Of a DNA stretch of 64,000 nucleotides, positions 1 to 10,454 are shown piece by piece (positions within the stretch are counted from its first letter, which is position 1; each line of letters opens with the position of its first letter). Source of the stretch: Aphrocallistes beatrix (lineage: Eukaryota; Porifera; Hexactinellida; Sceptrulophora; Aphrocallistidae); the NCBI GenBank assembly GCA_963281255.1, contig OY725500.1:1116001-1180000 (forward strand), given 5' to 3'. Made by a program: the position numbers and the translations under genes. A model generated the notes under the pieces. The model was not told the DNA's origin. It saw nothing but the letters and a program-made list of their open reading frames with translations, and did not search any database.

Positions 1-1129
1 CGTTTTTTCTCATGCCGGGTTTTTCTTACTTATCGTTTTTTCTTACTGTTTGAACCTGTAAAGCAGTGATTCTCAACCCGTGTGTCGCGGCACATCAGTG
101 TGCCCCAAATCCGTGTTAAGTATGCCCATTCGCCGTCCTTTGAGTAAATTTAAGATAATTATCGGGCTACTACTTCGGCGAATAATTCCTGGTATCATTT
201 TTCAAATAAACAAACTACACGTTTCCTAAAACGACATCAGACTTGCCAATAATCCCTAGATCTCTGGATTATCTCAGGAATTTAAAGTCAAATCCAAGGA
301 ATTGAGTAAATTTATGTCCTTACAATTCGCTGTTTTTGCATAATAGAGATAGTAAATAGGAATATTTTGGTTCAAGAATCGCAGAAACATATCTGAATTT
401 AATTAATCAAGAATGAAATTGTGAAAATGATTAGCATCTATGGATCTATGTTCAAATTTAAAAAAATGCTTTTTGAAGCAGAAATAGAAAAATATTGGAA
501 ATTTTCGCATTCCTAAACACCTTTGGAGTGATATCGGCCTAAAGGAGCATCTCGCGTTCCTAGATGATTCCTTGTTGTATAGGTATTTCATAATGAGTAA
601 ATCTTAACGAGTGCCCTGAATTAGAATAACCTTCATCTTGCAAATTCTGAATCCTTTTTAATATCTCACAGAAATCTTATGGAAATGGGAATTGAAATAC
701 CATTGCCACGGCAACCCTGGAGTGAAGTTAAATATAAGTTAAATAATAACACAATAAGTTAAATAATAACACAAAAAAGTCAAGAAACTAACCAGGAATA
801 TAATATTCTATGTATTTCTATGGCATTCGTTTGGGTCCAATTTACAGTATATTAGATGTCTTATCGGGAGTGGTTAGAAATTTGGTGTCTTAAATTCTCT
901 TGGCTCAAGTAGGATCATTTCCAATTTTTTATAAGTACTAATTTGGTTATCCGAGGGTTTCGGTAACTGAAGTTCTAATGTATATCACTTTAGAAAAGGT
1001 GTGAAATTTTGTTTGTTTCCTTTGCAGAGATGAGAAAAATTAGTTTAGATATTCGAACTTGTTTGTAGACTCATTTTATCAATCAGCGTCGCAGATTTTT
1101 AGCATTTAGCATTGAAAGTGAGCATACAC
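1..1129. other. Gene-free stretch of decayed repeats
   Basis: I see no coding region here. Two scraps are recognisable: a hAT-like terminus at about 64 and a weak copy of the MITE that is clean at 10228-10419 (here about 250-575, with related text such as the 'cctaaaggagc' block near 540). The rest is AT-rich with no feature I can name. Confidence 0.5.
64..130. repeat. Solo hAT-like terminus
   Basis: The run CAGTGATTCTCAACCCG has the form of the terminal inverted repeat of hAT elements and matches the start of the hAT at 13270 (CAGTGGTTCTCAACC). No partner end was found nearby, so it is a solo end or the partner has decayed. Confidence 0.45.
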
Positions 1130-1460
1130 CAAAATCTAGCGCTTATTTGCTACATTGTTTAAATCACCCTAATGGCAATGCATAGTATCCGTCCAACGCG
1201 GTAGTAGATACGCAGTATTAGTTCGAATTTCCAAGAAGTCATTAGTTCGAATCGAATTCGGAATTAACTTAAATTGAAGGATAATCTAGTTCGAATGGAT
1301 TTTCTATGTACTTTCATTAGTTCTGTTGCGTAGAATCGTGGATCGTAGATCCGTGAGATTATTATACTACATAACCATGGATGATTTTGTAGCGTAGAAT
1401 CTCGAGATTATCCATAGAATCGTGATATTCCGTTTCACTTACTCAAATGGCCTTGTGGTT
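1130..1460 (+). repeat. Dispersed repeat, copy 1 (pair with 26395-26765)
   Basis: The stretch matches 26395-26765 almost from end to end, in the same order: a 'ctagcgcttatttgct' start, 'atccgtccaacgc', 'agttcgaatt', 'ccatggatg' and 'cgtgatattccgtttc'. It is non-coding. The second copy starts inside a hairpin, so the true 5' end of the repeat is unclear. Confidence 0.6.
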
Positions 1461-1785
1461 CAATCTGTTTCAACATAACTTGATGATCATCGCCACAAAA
1501 TTGCGGCGCACGACACAATTTACCATGGTAAAACTTCATAAGGATCATAAGTGCAAAATAAAGTTCATCCATGGTCTATATGGCGTTTACCATAGTAAAT
1601 TGTGTCGCGTGCCATTAAATTGTGTCTAATGCCACAATTTGGTGGCGATGATTATCAAGTTACGATGAAATCGATTGAACCACTACTTGAGATTATTAGA
1701 GTAAGATCACTCACGGTGGTTTTATGGATAATCTAAGGATTCTATGCTACAAAACTATTCATGGTCATAATTCCATGATGAATCA
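1365..1785. repeat. Palindromic MITE-like element
   Basis: Outer arms near 1370-1430 and 1720-1780 share inverted text around 'ccatggatgattttgtagc' and 'gctacaaaactattcatgg'. Inner arms at 1441-1545 and 1595-1691 fold on 'gatgatcatcgccac' and 'gtggcgatgattatc'. A 60-codon frame inside comes from the palindrome and is not a gene. The family is not assigned. Confidence 0.55.
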
Positions 1786-2289
1786 ACATTTTAGCTAGAG
1801 TCCGATTGAGGAGAGAGAGGATGAGAAAGTTATTATTTCTGTTTTGTGTTGTATTTCTACTAATTATGTTATATAATGTAGTTTGTATGTACTATTAATA
1901 TTAAATTATGATATCCAATCACCATTCTCACTATACATGATAATTGTAACCACGGAATAACAGGGCAGTAATGTTTGGTAGCTCTAGAGATGCATAGTTA
2001 ACTTAATAGCTCAATTCACAGAATTTTAGAAAATAAAATTTCCCATCTTGTTATTCATCCATGGTACATTTATTGTCAGGCCTTTAGATCTTGCAAATTC
2101 CTGACAAGGTACTTCTCTTTCTCCTCAATCTCATACTTCAAGCTAGGAGTCTCCTTTGTTAAGCAATATTCTTCCTTTTACTCCAGAGAACGGAGTCCGT
2201 TTATTTTGGATATCGACGAACAATTAAGAGGACACCATGAAAGGCAATATGGTTTATCTCCAGTCCCCACTTTTGGTTTTGTATGTATC
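1786..2289. other. Gene-free AT-rich stretch
   Basis: No coding signal, inverted repeat or family match was seen on either strand. Part may be the far side of the hAT fragment that follows, but no hAT terminus is visible. Confidence 0.4.
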
Positions 2290-3199
2290 CCATTCAACAG
2301 GATCCTTTTGGATGGAGAACGGGAATCGAAACGCTGGTCAAATGTCTCTTCTGAGTTCTTGCATCAAACAATGAATCGCTATGACACCAGGAATCTCGCG
2401 TTTCATGAGGGCAATGAATCCTCGATGCCTTCCAACATGGCGGGAGCTCCGTCAGTGGCGCACTGTATAATGTTCTGCATTGGTATCCTTTTAACTTCAT
2501 AGAAATCCTTGACAGCCTCAATAACGATATGGCTTTTGTGTCTGATGGCAATGAAATAACGAACAACATTTCTTCTTTTGTCTCCTTTTCATGCACAAAC
2601 CGTACGTAGCCCATCAGTAATGCTTCGTTGTCTCTGACCGTGGACTCATCAATCTGAAGGGCATGATCTGTACTAGACAAAATCTGAACCAGCTGCGACT
2701 CGACGTCATCTCCCATCTCATCGATGCGCCGCTGTACCGTATCGTTGCTGAGCGGTACTGTACTCAATACCGGAGTAGAACTTTGACACATGACCGTCTC
2801 TATTACTTCCTTGACACACGGCAATATAAATTTTTCACCAATAGTGTGCGGCGAACCAGTTTTTGCAATCATTAACGAAATATTGTAAGAAGCTGTCAAT
2901 CCATTTTCCAGGCATATGTCTCTCTTAGCGAAGAGAGTTTTTATGTTTCCCTGCTTTACCCAGTCTGCTTTAATTTTCTTGAAATTTTCTTTGTTAAGTT
3001 TGCTAGGATGCAGTCTAGTAAGATGATCTTTCAGTCTACTCGGTTTCATTGCTTCATTAGAGAAGAGGCTGCCGCAAATAAGACACATCGGTTTGGTTTT
3101 ATCGTTCGGACTGGGAATAAATCCAAATTCTAGGTAACTCAGGTCGTATTGTCGACATTTCTTTACCTTTTTACTAGGCGGTGGTGCATTCGAAGCCAT
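2290..3199 (-). pseudogene. hAT transposase fragment, BED-finger (ZBED5/SCAND3-like)
   Basis: The frame starts at 3199 on the minus strand and gives about 225 residues of good match. It has a BED zinc finger (C-x2-C at CLIC, then H-x4-H at HLTRLH) with the typical 'SNEAMKPS' text, then the start of the DDE domain with 'IDEST' supplying the first acidic residue, then a RYVH-like strand. After about residue 225 the homology moves to other frames ('ATDGAPAM', then 'GFIALMKREIPGVIAIHC'), so at least two frame changes are present. The C-terminal half, including the dimerisation domain, is missing. No terminal repeats or target duplications were found next to it. It is a dead plain DNA transposon fragment of the hAT superfamily, and one intron-free exon is usual for these genes. 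Confidence 0.8.
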
Positions 3200-3484
3200 C
3201 TCGATGGAGAAGTAATGAACTAGTAAGTCTCTAGATTTGATTAACGGATTACTAATACGTAATAATAAGGATGCACAGTGTACGTATTTATAATTTTATA
3301 TCCACAAATAGTCTATTTATATCCGCCATTGGTGGTATCAAAACATTATTGCAATATTTAACACATTATCTAGCATTCTATTCGAAGCCAGCAGTGGTAT
3401 CAAAACACTATATGATTAACAAACATTATAAATCCAATTATGGACAATTAACCAATCTACAGATGGTAGTGAGGCACATAGTGC
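3200..3484. other. Intervening DNA, no feature seen
   Basis: AT-rich DNA between the hAT fragment and the Ginger-like element. No coding or repeat structure could be supported. Confidence 0.4.
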
Positions 3485-3620
3485 TGTTTCGTGCGTTTTT
3501 AACTCACTCCGTGTGATTCTAACTCACTTGTATTACTGGAACAGGGATATTCGACTACCGTGTGATTTTAACTCACTCCATGTGATTCTAACTCGTAATA
3601 CTGGAACAGGGACATTCTGC
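3485..3620 (+). repeat. Left terminal inverted repeat of the Ginger-like element
   Basis: Two tandem blocks, each with 'tgattttaactcactcc' or a close variant followed by 'actggaacaggga'. The same two-block layout recurs inverted at 6837-6980. Confidence 0.7.
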
Positions 3621-4181
3621 ATTATTGTATTTTTAGTTGATAATATAAATTGTTGATTCTTTACCAATTACCCAAAATAGACTTTTTCAAAGCAGAATTT
3701 TCACAACACGTATAAGTAACAGCATTGTAATTCGCGAAGATGAACGCAGACGAGTACAGTGCAATCTCAGACTTACACACACTGTGTATCCAAAGTACGT
3801 TTTCGAGTCGAAGAAGAACTTTCGGGTTAAGGATTCACAATATCAGATTGGAGAGGATAACAAGATATTCAAGGTTGTTTTTTATTGATAATTTATTCGA
3901 AACAAATTTATTGATTGGAAACTTCACAAAATTGTTAATAAAATGCCGCCCTCCCTCTTAGCGATTTATATAAGAGATTAATTAATTTGGGGCAGAGATA
4001 AGGAAATTCTTAGAATAGGTAATTGTCTGTGAGACCATGCTACCGTAAGATCTTTGTCAACTCCGTGATTCCACATGAGAGTTGGCATCTCTGGTTTCTA
4101 GGGGTGCGGTTATACTGATACAGTTTGTATGTACTACTATGACATTTGGAAATAATTTTAATTAAGATTAATTTTGAGTAG

Positions 4182-5900
4182 GTGATCATCAGTGGAAATA
4201 AAGTAACTTCATACGAAGTAGTGTGTTCAGGTCAAATTGAAGAGGTACTCAAACTGTACCATGACGGTCCTGCACACCTTGGCATCAACGATGCCATCAA
4301 AGCTATCAGACAGAAATATGTTTGGCCAGGAATGAATGAAGATATAAAAAAATATGTAAGTATTGAGGTAATTATTCCATCTTTGTATTTTATTAAACCT
4401 TTGTTTCACTTATGTAGCATTACGCATATGCGTAAACTAGGTCGCATATGGTTGTAGTAGGCTTGTAGTTCGTAACTCTAGATAAGACGAACAAATTATT
4501 TATCCTCCATACTCGCAAATGAATATACTAGTATATTCCAATCACGCCGATTAATACGGATCTCGGATAATATGAACGCATTTCATTGGTCTCCAGGTGT
4601 TCGTATTAACGAGAGCCAACTGTAGCTAAATTAGATTGCTTGATGTATTGAGAATTAGGGGTTCGTTTAGTTGCGAAACTATCAAATTTGCTTGTACTTG
4701 GCATCGCGTAGTTTGTGCGAGAACATAAATTCGGGCATGCCTAATTTCCGGGACGGGACGGAACCATCAGGTACCTAATTTTCGGGACGGGACGAGTCAA
4801 GATGCCTAATCTCCGGGACGGGATAGAAAAGGTACCTAATTTCCGGGACGGGATGGGTTAAGATACCTAATTCCAGGGACGGGATCCGTCCCGTCCCGGA
4901 AATTAGGCATGCCCCATAAATTCTTGTTTTCTCAGACGACCCATCAAGTAGAATTCAAAATTGAATACATAGCTATTACGTAATTGAACATGACTTGAAC
5001 AGAATTTGAACTTTTGACTCAAGTAATGTTCAATGATTTGTCATATCGAAACTGATAATGTGTTGACTTTCGTTAAACATCTTGTGTTATGACGTACCAA
5101 TCTTCTCTCTTCAGAAAAAAAACCTTGTCATCACTGTCAGACTGCAACCAATTCCTCCCCCAGATCAGCCCTGGAAACACATCGGTATTGATCTGGTCTG
5201 TGATTTGCAGGAGAACTCTCAGGGTTACAAACATCTGGTCACAACTTGCTATCTCTCTAAATTCTGTGCAGTTCGCCCTTTGAGAACTAAAAAGAGTAGT
5301 GAGGTGTTGTCTCAGCTGGAGAGCATCTATTTTACTCTCGGAGTGCCTCAGGTTGTCCAGCATGATCAAGGACCTGAGTTTGTCTTCAAGGTACTTCCCT
5401 TTTTATTACCAAATTTCTAAGATTATATTTTCTCAGATTAATTCCTTCCTGAATTAGGAATTTCAAGAATTTCACCGAAAATTAGCAGTTGATGACCGTA
5501 GGACTGCTGCCTACCATCCACAGATCAATGGGCTTGTTGAAGCTCATAACAAAATAATCAAACGTAAGTATAACATACTACCAGTATAGATCAACTAGAT
5601 CTCATTACTATTTAGTTCCTCATTCATTAGCAAACTACAAAGAATGGTTAAGCAAACAGGAGCAGAATGGCCAAGCAAATTGCAAGCTGCTGTGCTAGCT
5701 GCGAGAACTTGTTGGAAGAGGTAAACAAACTACTCACCTTTCTATCTGATGTTTGGGAGAGAAGCTAATAGAGAACATTACTGGCGCACACTAACCTGGT
5801 GGTGTTAGATGATGAGAATAAAGAAGAGGAGTTAGATCAAACAACTGAAGTAGATGCATTCTCTCCCGGACCTGAAAATCAAAATGCATGGCTAGAACCT
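4182..5900 (+). pseudogene. Integrase (rve) region of the Ginger-like element
   Basis: In order the region shows: an H2C2-type integrase zinc-binding segment with its two histidines ('YHDGPAHLG', then 'YVWPGMNEDI') near 4250-4350; an rve catalytic core with 'GIDLV' giving the first D and 'QHDQGPEF' the second D (about 5150-5395); and 'GLVEAHN' giving the final E near 5530. These blocks are split by stretches with GT-AG borders that look like introns, which is known for Ginger genes. The first such stretch holds the MITE at 4733-4914. The catalytic triad can be seen, but the gene as a whole is broken. It would cut and join element ends in the nucleus. Confidence 0.65.
4733..4914. mobile_element. 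182-bp MITE of tandem GGGACGGGA units with 9-bp target duplication
   Basis: Ends are perfect inverted copies (GGGCATGCCTAATTTCCGGG). The 9-bp direct repeat CATAAATTC lies at 4724-4732 and 4915-4923. Inside are about five tandem units of 'cctaatttccgggacggga'. It is much richer in GC than its surroundings and sits in the intron-like gap of the integrase region, so it landed after the Ginger-like element. A 9-bp duplication points to Mutator or Merlin kin; the superfamily is not proven. Confidence 0.75.
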
Positions 5901-6228
5901 CTGCTAGACACTCTCGCACAATCTCAATTACAACCTCGCGATAATATTCACAAGGAGCAGCAATTGAAAAATTGATATTTGATAAAAAAGTTAAGAAGAA
6001 CAGGTGATCATTTAATTTTATGTCAAACTCTATTAGTCGCGGCAATACATTGATTGATATAACATGCTTTCAAAATTAATTTACTGCAATTTAGGCATTG
6101 GAGTTCATCGAAAATCAGATACATATTCTCCCTAAATGTGAATGAATTTCCACAACTCGTTATCCATCACCTAAAGTCAACAATCCCTATCCCCCATTAC
6201 GATCGAGTGGCAGAAAGAAAAGTGCGAT

Positions 6229-6570
6229 TTGTTAGGTATCCAACTCCAACAGCAAACTGAACAGCACTCTAGCCTAGCGGGGCAAGTGTTGAGAAATTTT
6301 GAGCCTTGGAGGTCCGCTTCTATTACTGGTGATGGCAACTGTCTCTTTAGATGTCTGTCTAAGGTCATTTCGGGGAGTGAGGAGGATCACGCAAAGCCCC
6401 GGGGAGAAATCTACCGCTATATGCTCGTGAGGGGAAAGACGAGATCAGTTGCTATCAACCGCTCCCGCCGAATATCTTGGAGAAAGTGTAATGTACGTCG
6501 CAGGGACATGGGAGAGTGATGTCGAACTGATGGCTGCCTCCAGAACTACTCAAGACAGACATTATGTTGC
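6229..6570 (+). pseudogene. OTU-type cysteine protease fragment
   Basis: The text 'ITGDGNCLFRCLSKVISG' is the catalytic start of the OTU fold, with the D and the nucleophile C of 'GDGNC'. Farther on, 'GTWESDVELMAAS' matches the later core strand of OTU proteins in another frame, so the domain is broken. OTU proteins cut ubiquitin or similar chains. Here it lies 3' of the integrase and inside the two ends of the Ginger-like element, where OTU domains are known. It is unlikely to be a host deubiquitinase. A second OTU relic is at 54040-54480. Confidence 0.7.
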
Positions 6571-6836
6571 CTTCACATACCATACATCACATACCATCAC
6601 ATACCATACATACACAGGAATGGATCATTTATGAGTTCATATTCCTTAAGAGAGCAATGGTTGGTTTGTATGGATGAACAGAGATAATTTGTCATTGAAC
6701 CGCACTGGGCCTTTATTTAAATGGGGTTTAATTGAATAAAGGAATTAATTTGTGAGACATGACGAGGAAATTATCAAAAATACTGAACAATTTAGAAACA
6801 ATTTCACATATTCAGTCATATTCTACAATTCAGCGA

Positions 6837-6980
6837 GTTAAAATCACACAGTAGCAGATATCCCTGTTCCAGTAATACAAGTGAGTTAGAATTCACGGAG
6901 TGAGTTAAAATCATACGATATCCCTGGTTCAGTAATACTAGTGAGCTAAAATCACACGGTTAGTTAAAACCCCCCGAACA
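6837..6980 (-). repeat. Right terminal inverted repeat of the Ginger-like element
   Basis: Inverted counterpart of 3485-3620, with the same two-block structure ('ccctgttccagtaatac', then 'gagttaaaatcatacg'). It stops at CGAACA, about 50 bp before the left arm of the receptor inverted duplication begins. Confidence 0.7.
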
Positions 6981-7029
6981 GGACCACCAACATCTCTAAG
7001 AGATGTGCGGAAAATATTACATTAACCCT

Positions 7030-7430
7030 TTAAAGAAAAACATTTAAAATTTTGACAACATTCAGTGAATTTATAATCAAGCAAATCAAAACAAAAATAC
7101 TATATAAACATGAAGGAATATATTTACATAGAGAAACAGTACTAATATATTATCTAATGGACATTGATGGTACAAAATATTTTTTTAAGATGTTAATCTC
7201 GTGCTTTCTAAAGAACTTGCTGGCTATCAAGATTTGCATGCAAAAGTACAGTAGTTGGAACTCTTTATATTTGGAAACAAAACAAATCCAAGAAGCAATA
7301 ACACCGAGACTATCTAATGGGGAATATAGAGTTTAGTTAGGAATGAAAAACAACATTAAGGTTACAAGCTTCTCTCTACTTATTAGGAACGATACAGAAA
7401 CACACAGAACTGTTCAATGCTTTTCCACCA
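7030..7430 (-). other. 3' flank of receptor A
   Basis: Non-coding DNA downstream of receptor A that matches the 3' flanks of B (25755-26145) and E (46681-47045), including 'aagtagagagaagcttgta' read on the coding strand. It is probably 3' UTR plus flank. No polyadenylation signal was assigned. Confidence 0.6.
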
Positions 7431-9812
7431 CTAATTTGGAATAGGTGACAACAATTCCTGAGAACTATTCAGGGGTGATTGAAGGTTACTACTGTTCACC
7501 ATTTCGAGGTCCTTTTCTAGGGCTTGAATGCGTTTACGTAAAAGAGTATCGTTCTCAGGAAATTCCTTCATGTTATTCACATTGAAGAGTGTTTGACCGT
7601 TAGGATCTTTGTACAGATAGTACAGAACAGGGATACCAATGATTGATGCTGTAATGGCAGCAGCCAGTATGGACATGAATGAGGCCAATCCTATCTTTGT
7701 GTCGAAATGAGTCACGAATCCAAGCACAATCACAATAAGAATAGAGGAGAATAACACGCTGTACATGATGAAGCTTATGATGAAGGTGTAACGTTGTGAT
7801 TTATGTGTGATATTTCGCAAATGGTACGAGAGGAATATGGAAACAATGATCAGAGCTAACTTGATAAAAAGTAAAATGAATAGGGGTACATCAGCACCAA
7901 ATTTACAGAATGCTAATCGGTAAAAAGGAGGATCAACTACGTCAGATTTCATGATATATGACTCATATTGAATTGGCTTAAAGACTCCCCACAATGCTAT
8001 CACCAGCGTGTCTATGGAGGCGAGGAGGATAGGGAGGAGCACGAGGAAACGGAATCGGAGAAATTTTCTGGTTTTCTTATCAAATCGGTTCAACACCCAC
8101 AAAGCGTACAACTTCAACGCTTTAGCCAACACTCCACCCAGAATCAAGCTACAAGTCACACTTGCTAGCCAGACAAGGACATGACAATAGAGACTGCATT
8201 CAGGTGAATTCGATTCGAAGTATGCGAATTTCCCATCAATGGTGAGAAGAACCGCGAACACAAGGAGAGGCAGGTTTGCGCAGAGAAGGAAGATATTCAT
8301 GTAGGGTTCCGAGCATGTGGCAGGAGGATACTTTTTGTAGACTGCGACTGCGATGATTATGATGAGAATGACGATGTACACTGCTACTGCGAATGCTAAC
8401 AGTGTGGTTAGGATGAAGATGGATATGTGAGAGTATTTGTTTTCGATTCCGTCCGATGATTCAAGTTTACAATTTTCAGACTCATTTTTAACTAAAATAG
8501 CTTCTTTTAGATTTTCTACTTGAGAAAGGTTTGATGGTAAGTTAACATACATGCCGCAAAAGTATGTTTTACTAAATGAATACTTTATGATCTGTGCTTG
8601 GTGTGCTACTCGTAAACCATTTTCAAATTCAACTTCACCTGTTATACCTTCAAAATGTTGTTTGCGAATATTACGATTGAGGAAATCAGATATACCATTG
8701 TGTTTAGGGAAGAAATAACTTGCATCTGGCATATATCCTTCACTAAAGGTTTTATCTAAGGCTAATGCTAATGCCCACATCCCATCGTACATATAGAAAC
8801 CCATTACATTCCACAATTCGGAATTATTATACGGAGATGGATTATGCAATCTATTTATGGTCGATGTCAAGTGTGAATAGATTGGTTTATTTTGAATCGC
8901 AGAGACCAAATCTGTAACTCGAGGATATTGCGCGAATCCAAACGTGCGATTTACCAGCTCTTGGAGTGTGTCCAATGGACATTTTGTAGAGTTCGGCCAA
9001 CTATCCGGGTGGATATCCTGGACAATGAATGTGAATTTTCTATAATAATCTATTCTTTGACTCAGACGACAATAAAAACTATATACAGTATCATCAAGGG
9101 TGTTGAAGAGTATGATTCTATATCCAGCTGACAATATTCTATCAATAGCGTCATCGATTCGTTCATTTCGTTTTTCGTCGTCGGAATTGTGCAATAAGGT
9201 TTCTAGAATGTTTTCAACTTTTGACAGATCCAAAGCCTTTCTTAATTCGTAGCCTAACTCTATTAAATAAAGATCGTCCGAGTTAACTATAGCCACTCGA
9301 TTCCATCCTTTGTCTTGAATAAATTTAATCTGACCCAAGGCTGCAGTGAGACGCGTTGGAAATCCATTTATGGAATTGTCATAGTTATGGTAATCTTCAG
9401 GATTATAAGTGGGGAGGGAGAACCTGGGAATGAATTCACTAAAAGTGAACAACAACATGTTGTAAAAATTTATTACGTCAGTGTTATCTTGGATAGAGTC
9501 TAAACAAGGCAATCCGAACACGACTGGGTAATATGTATCATCACTCCAACTTCGAGATATGAAGTTCAAGAGAAGATCGAAAACTTCTGTGCCATTACAA
9601 TTAGTCTCTTTCCAATCAATCTCCAATGTATAATTATGTAGGATGGTCTCATTAGCGTTTATGTCTTTAACAGCAATGTCTGCTAGTCCAGGATAACTAG
9701 TATTTGTGGGAACGAATGGATGCAATCCCAATATTTTAATGGCTTTCTTACAGTTAGTAAGGTATAGTGTATAGCACAGGAATATGGCTATAACCTGAAG
9801 CTGAAATCTCAT
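7431..9812 (-). CDS. Receptor A: GABA-B-type class C G-protein-coupled receptor, intact
   Basis: An intronless 793-residue frame. An N-terminal hydrophobic stretch ending 'LTNC' is a likely signal peptide (residues 1-22). Residues about 25-450 form a periplasmic-binding-protein-like ligand domain ('NGFPTR', 'FIQDKGWNRVAIVNSD', then 'GYRIILFN'). Residues about 462-733 hold seven membrane helices, with 'YPPATCSEPYMNIF' after helix 1 and cysteines at 'ECSLYC' and 'AFCKFG' suited to the helix 3-loop 2 disulphide. The tail has a heptad-like 'LLRKRIQALEKDLEMV', as in GABA-B subunits that pair by coiled coil. There is no cysteine-rich linker, which argues against mGluR or taste types. An upstream Met would add 28 residues, but I chose 9812 because it aligns with the start of the other copies and lies after the TATA box. 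It should act at the plasma membrane; the ligand is unknown. Confidence 0.88.
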   Translation of the reverse strand: MRFQLQVIAIFLCYTLYLTNCKKAIKILGLHPFVPTNTSYPGLADIAVKDINANETILHNYTLEIDWKETNCNGTEVFDLLLNFISRSWSDDTYYPVVFGLPCLDSIQDNTDVINFYNMLLFTFSEFIPRFSLPTYNPEDYHNYDNSINGFPTRLTAALGQIKFIQDKGWNRVAIVNSDDLYLIELGYELRKALDLSKVENILETLLHNSDDEKRNERIDDAIDRILSAGYRIILFNTLDDTVYSFYCRLSQRIDYYRKFTFIVQDIHPDSWPNSTKCPLDTLQELVNRTFGFAQYPRVTDLVSAIQNKPIYSHLTSTINRLHNPSPYNNSELWNVMGFYMYDGMWALALALDKTFSEGYMPDASYFFPKHNGISDFLNRNIRKQHFEGITGEVEFENGLRVAHQAQIIKYSFSKTYFCGMYVNLPSNLSQVENLKEAILVKNESENCKLESSDGIENKYSHISIFILTTLLAFAVAVYIVILIIIIAVAVYKKYPPATCSEPYMNIFLLCANLPLLVFAVLLTIDGKFAYFESNSPECSLYCHVLVWLASVTCSLILGGVLAKALKLYALWVLNRFDKKTRKFLRFRFLVLLPILLASIDTLVIALWGVFKPIQYESYIMKSDVVDPPFYRLAFCKFGADVPLFILLFIKLALIIVSIFLSYHLRNITHKSQRYTFIISFIMYSVLFSSILIVIVLGFVTHFDTKIGLASFMSILAAAITASIIGIPVLYYLYKDPNGQTLFNVNNMKEFPENDTLLRKRIQALEKDLEMVNSSNLQSPLNSSQELLSPIPN

Positions 9813-9847
9813 GTTGAAAATTATATTTACTGGTCTACTATTCATCA

Positions 9848-9855
9848 TTTTTATA
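9848..9855 (-). promoter_or_regulatory. TATA box of receptor A
   Basis: TATAAAAA on the minus strand, ending 35 bp before the chosen start codon. The same box sits at like spacing in B, C, D and E. An upstream in-frame ATG begins within a few bases of this box, so it should lie outside the transcript; this decides the start. Confidence 0.65.
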
Positions 9856-10227
9856 CTAGCACTTGAACTCTGAGGCAGATTAAATTTCCCAAACATGTAT
9901 CACGTTGTTATTTTCCTAGATATTCGATAGCTACGAGAAGTATTACAGTAATCTGCCTAAGGAAGTGGAGGTCATCATCTCGGGTAACTAGGTTCAAATT
10001 TGGTACTTTAGCACTTTGTTATAGTCTAAATTTGAAATTGAAATTTCTTGAAATATGATTAGCTGAAACAATAAAATGTTTACAAAAACATTATAGCTAT
10101 ACATTATAACAAACAAATTAATAAGAAGTATTTTGCTTGTTTCTAAACATCAAGGATTTAGTTCCCCCCATTGTTCGACAGACCGGTAGTGCGACTCCAT
10201 AAAATCAACCCATACTGCCATGCACCT
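9856..10227 (-). other. Upstream region of receptor A
   Basis: Non-coding DNA that matches the upstream DNA of B (22950-23317) and, in part, of E (44030-44250), including 'cctaagacttcaagtacta'-like text next to the TATA box. Regulatory sites may lie here, but I cannot name any. Confidence 0.5.
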
Positions 10228-10419
10228 CAGGGTATTATACAGCCCTCCAGAGATACGCTCCTAATCTAAAATCCCTAAATTTTCATACGCCTAAATCTAT
10301 AAATAGCATTATAAAATAGGGTAAATTGGGTATTATTCTGGATTTTCACGCTCCTAAACACTTTGAGGCTTAAAATCATACGCCTAAAGGAGCGTCTCGC
10401 GCTCCTAGATAATCCCCTG
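10228..10419. mobile_element. 192-bp hAT-type MITE, left arm only, with 8-bp target duplication
   Basis: The ends CAGGGTATTAT and ATAATCCCCTG are inverted copies. The 8-bp direct repeat ATGCACCT lies at 10220-10227 and 10420-10427. The right arm of the inverted duplication keeps one AGGTGCAT at 22942-22949 with no element, so this insertion is younger than the duplication. It contains no coding frame. Confidence 0.85.
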
Positions 10420-10454
10420 ATGCACCTAGGGGTGTGAAACTACACATGTTAATA

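Larger units (their letters stand above)
3485..6980 (+). mobile_element. Ginger-like DNA transposon with integrase and OTU parts
   Basis: Two inverted ends bracket integrase and OTU-protease coding pieces. The left end begins TGTTTCG and the right end, read inward, begins TGTTCGG, which fits the TGT start known for Ginger elements. Both ends carry repeated blocks with 'gtgattttaactcac' and 'ggaacagggata' (3488-3620 and 6837-6975). Ginger elements are cut-and-paste transposons whose integrase is related to that of Gypsy elements; some members are known to carry OTU domains. The flanking 4-mers (gtgc and ggac) do not match, so no clean target duplication is left. The element is broken and old, and has taken in another MITE (4733-4914). 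An alternative is a Gypsy-derived fragment that gained inverted ends. Confidence 0.6.

Noticed and set aside
1447-1629. 60-codon frame in the 1.4-1.7 kb region
   Set aside because: It is built from the arms of a palindromic repeat.
7968-8168. A 66-residue antisense frame ('MNWLKDSPQCYHQRVYGG...') conserved opposite every receptor (also 25011, 31433, 39364, 59587)
   Set aside because: It lies wholly opposite the strongly conserved membrane domain, and its conservation follows from that. No promoter or family match.
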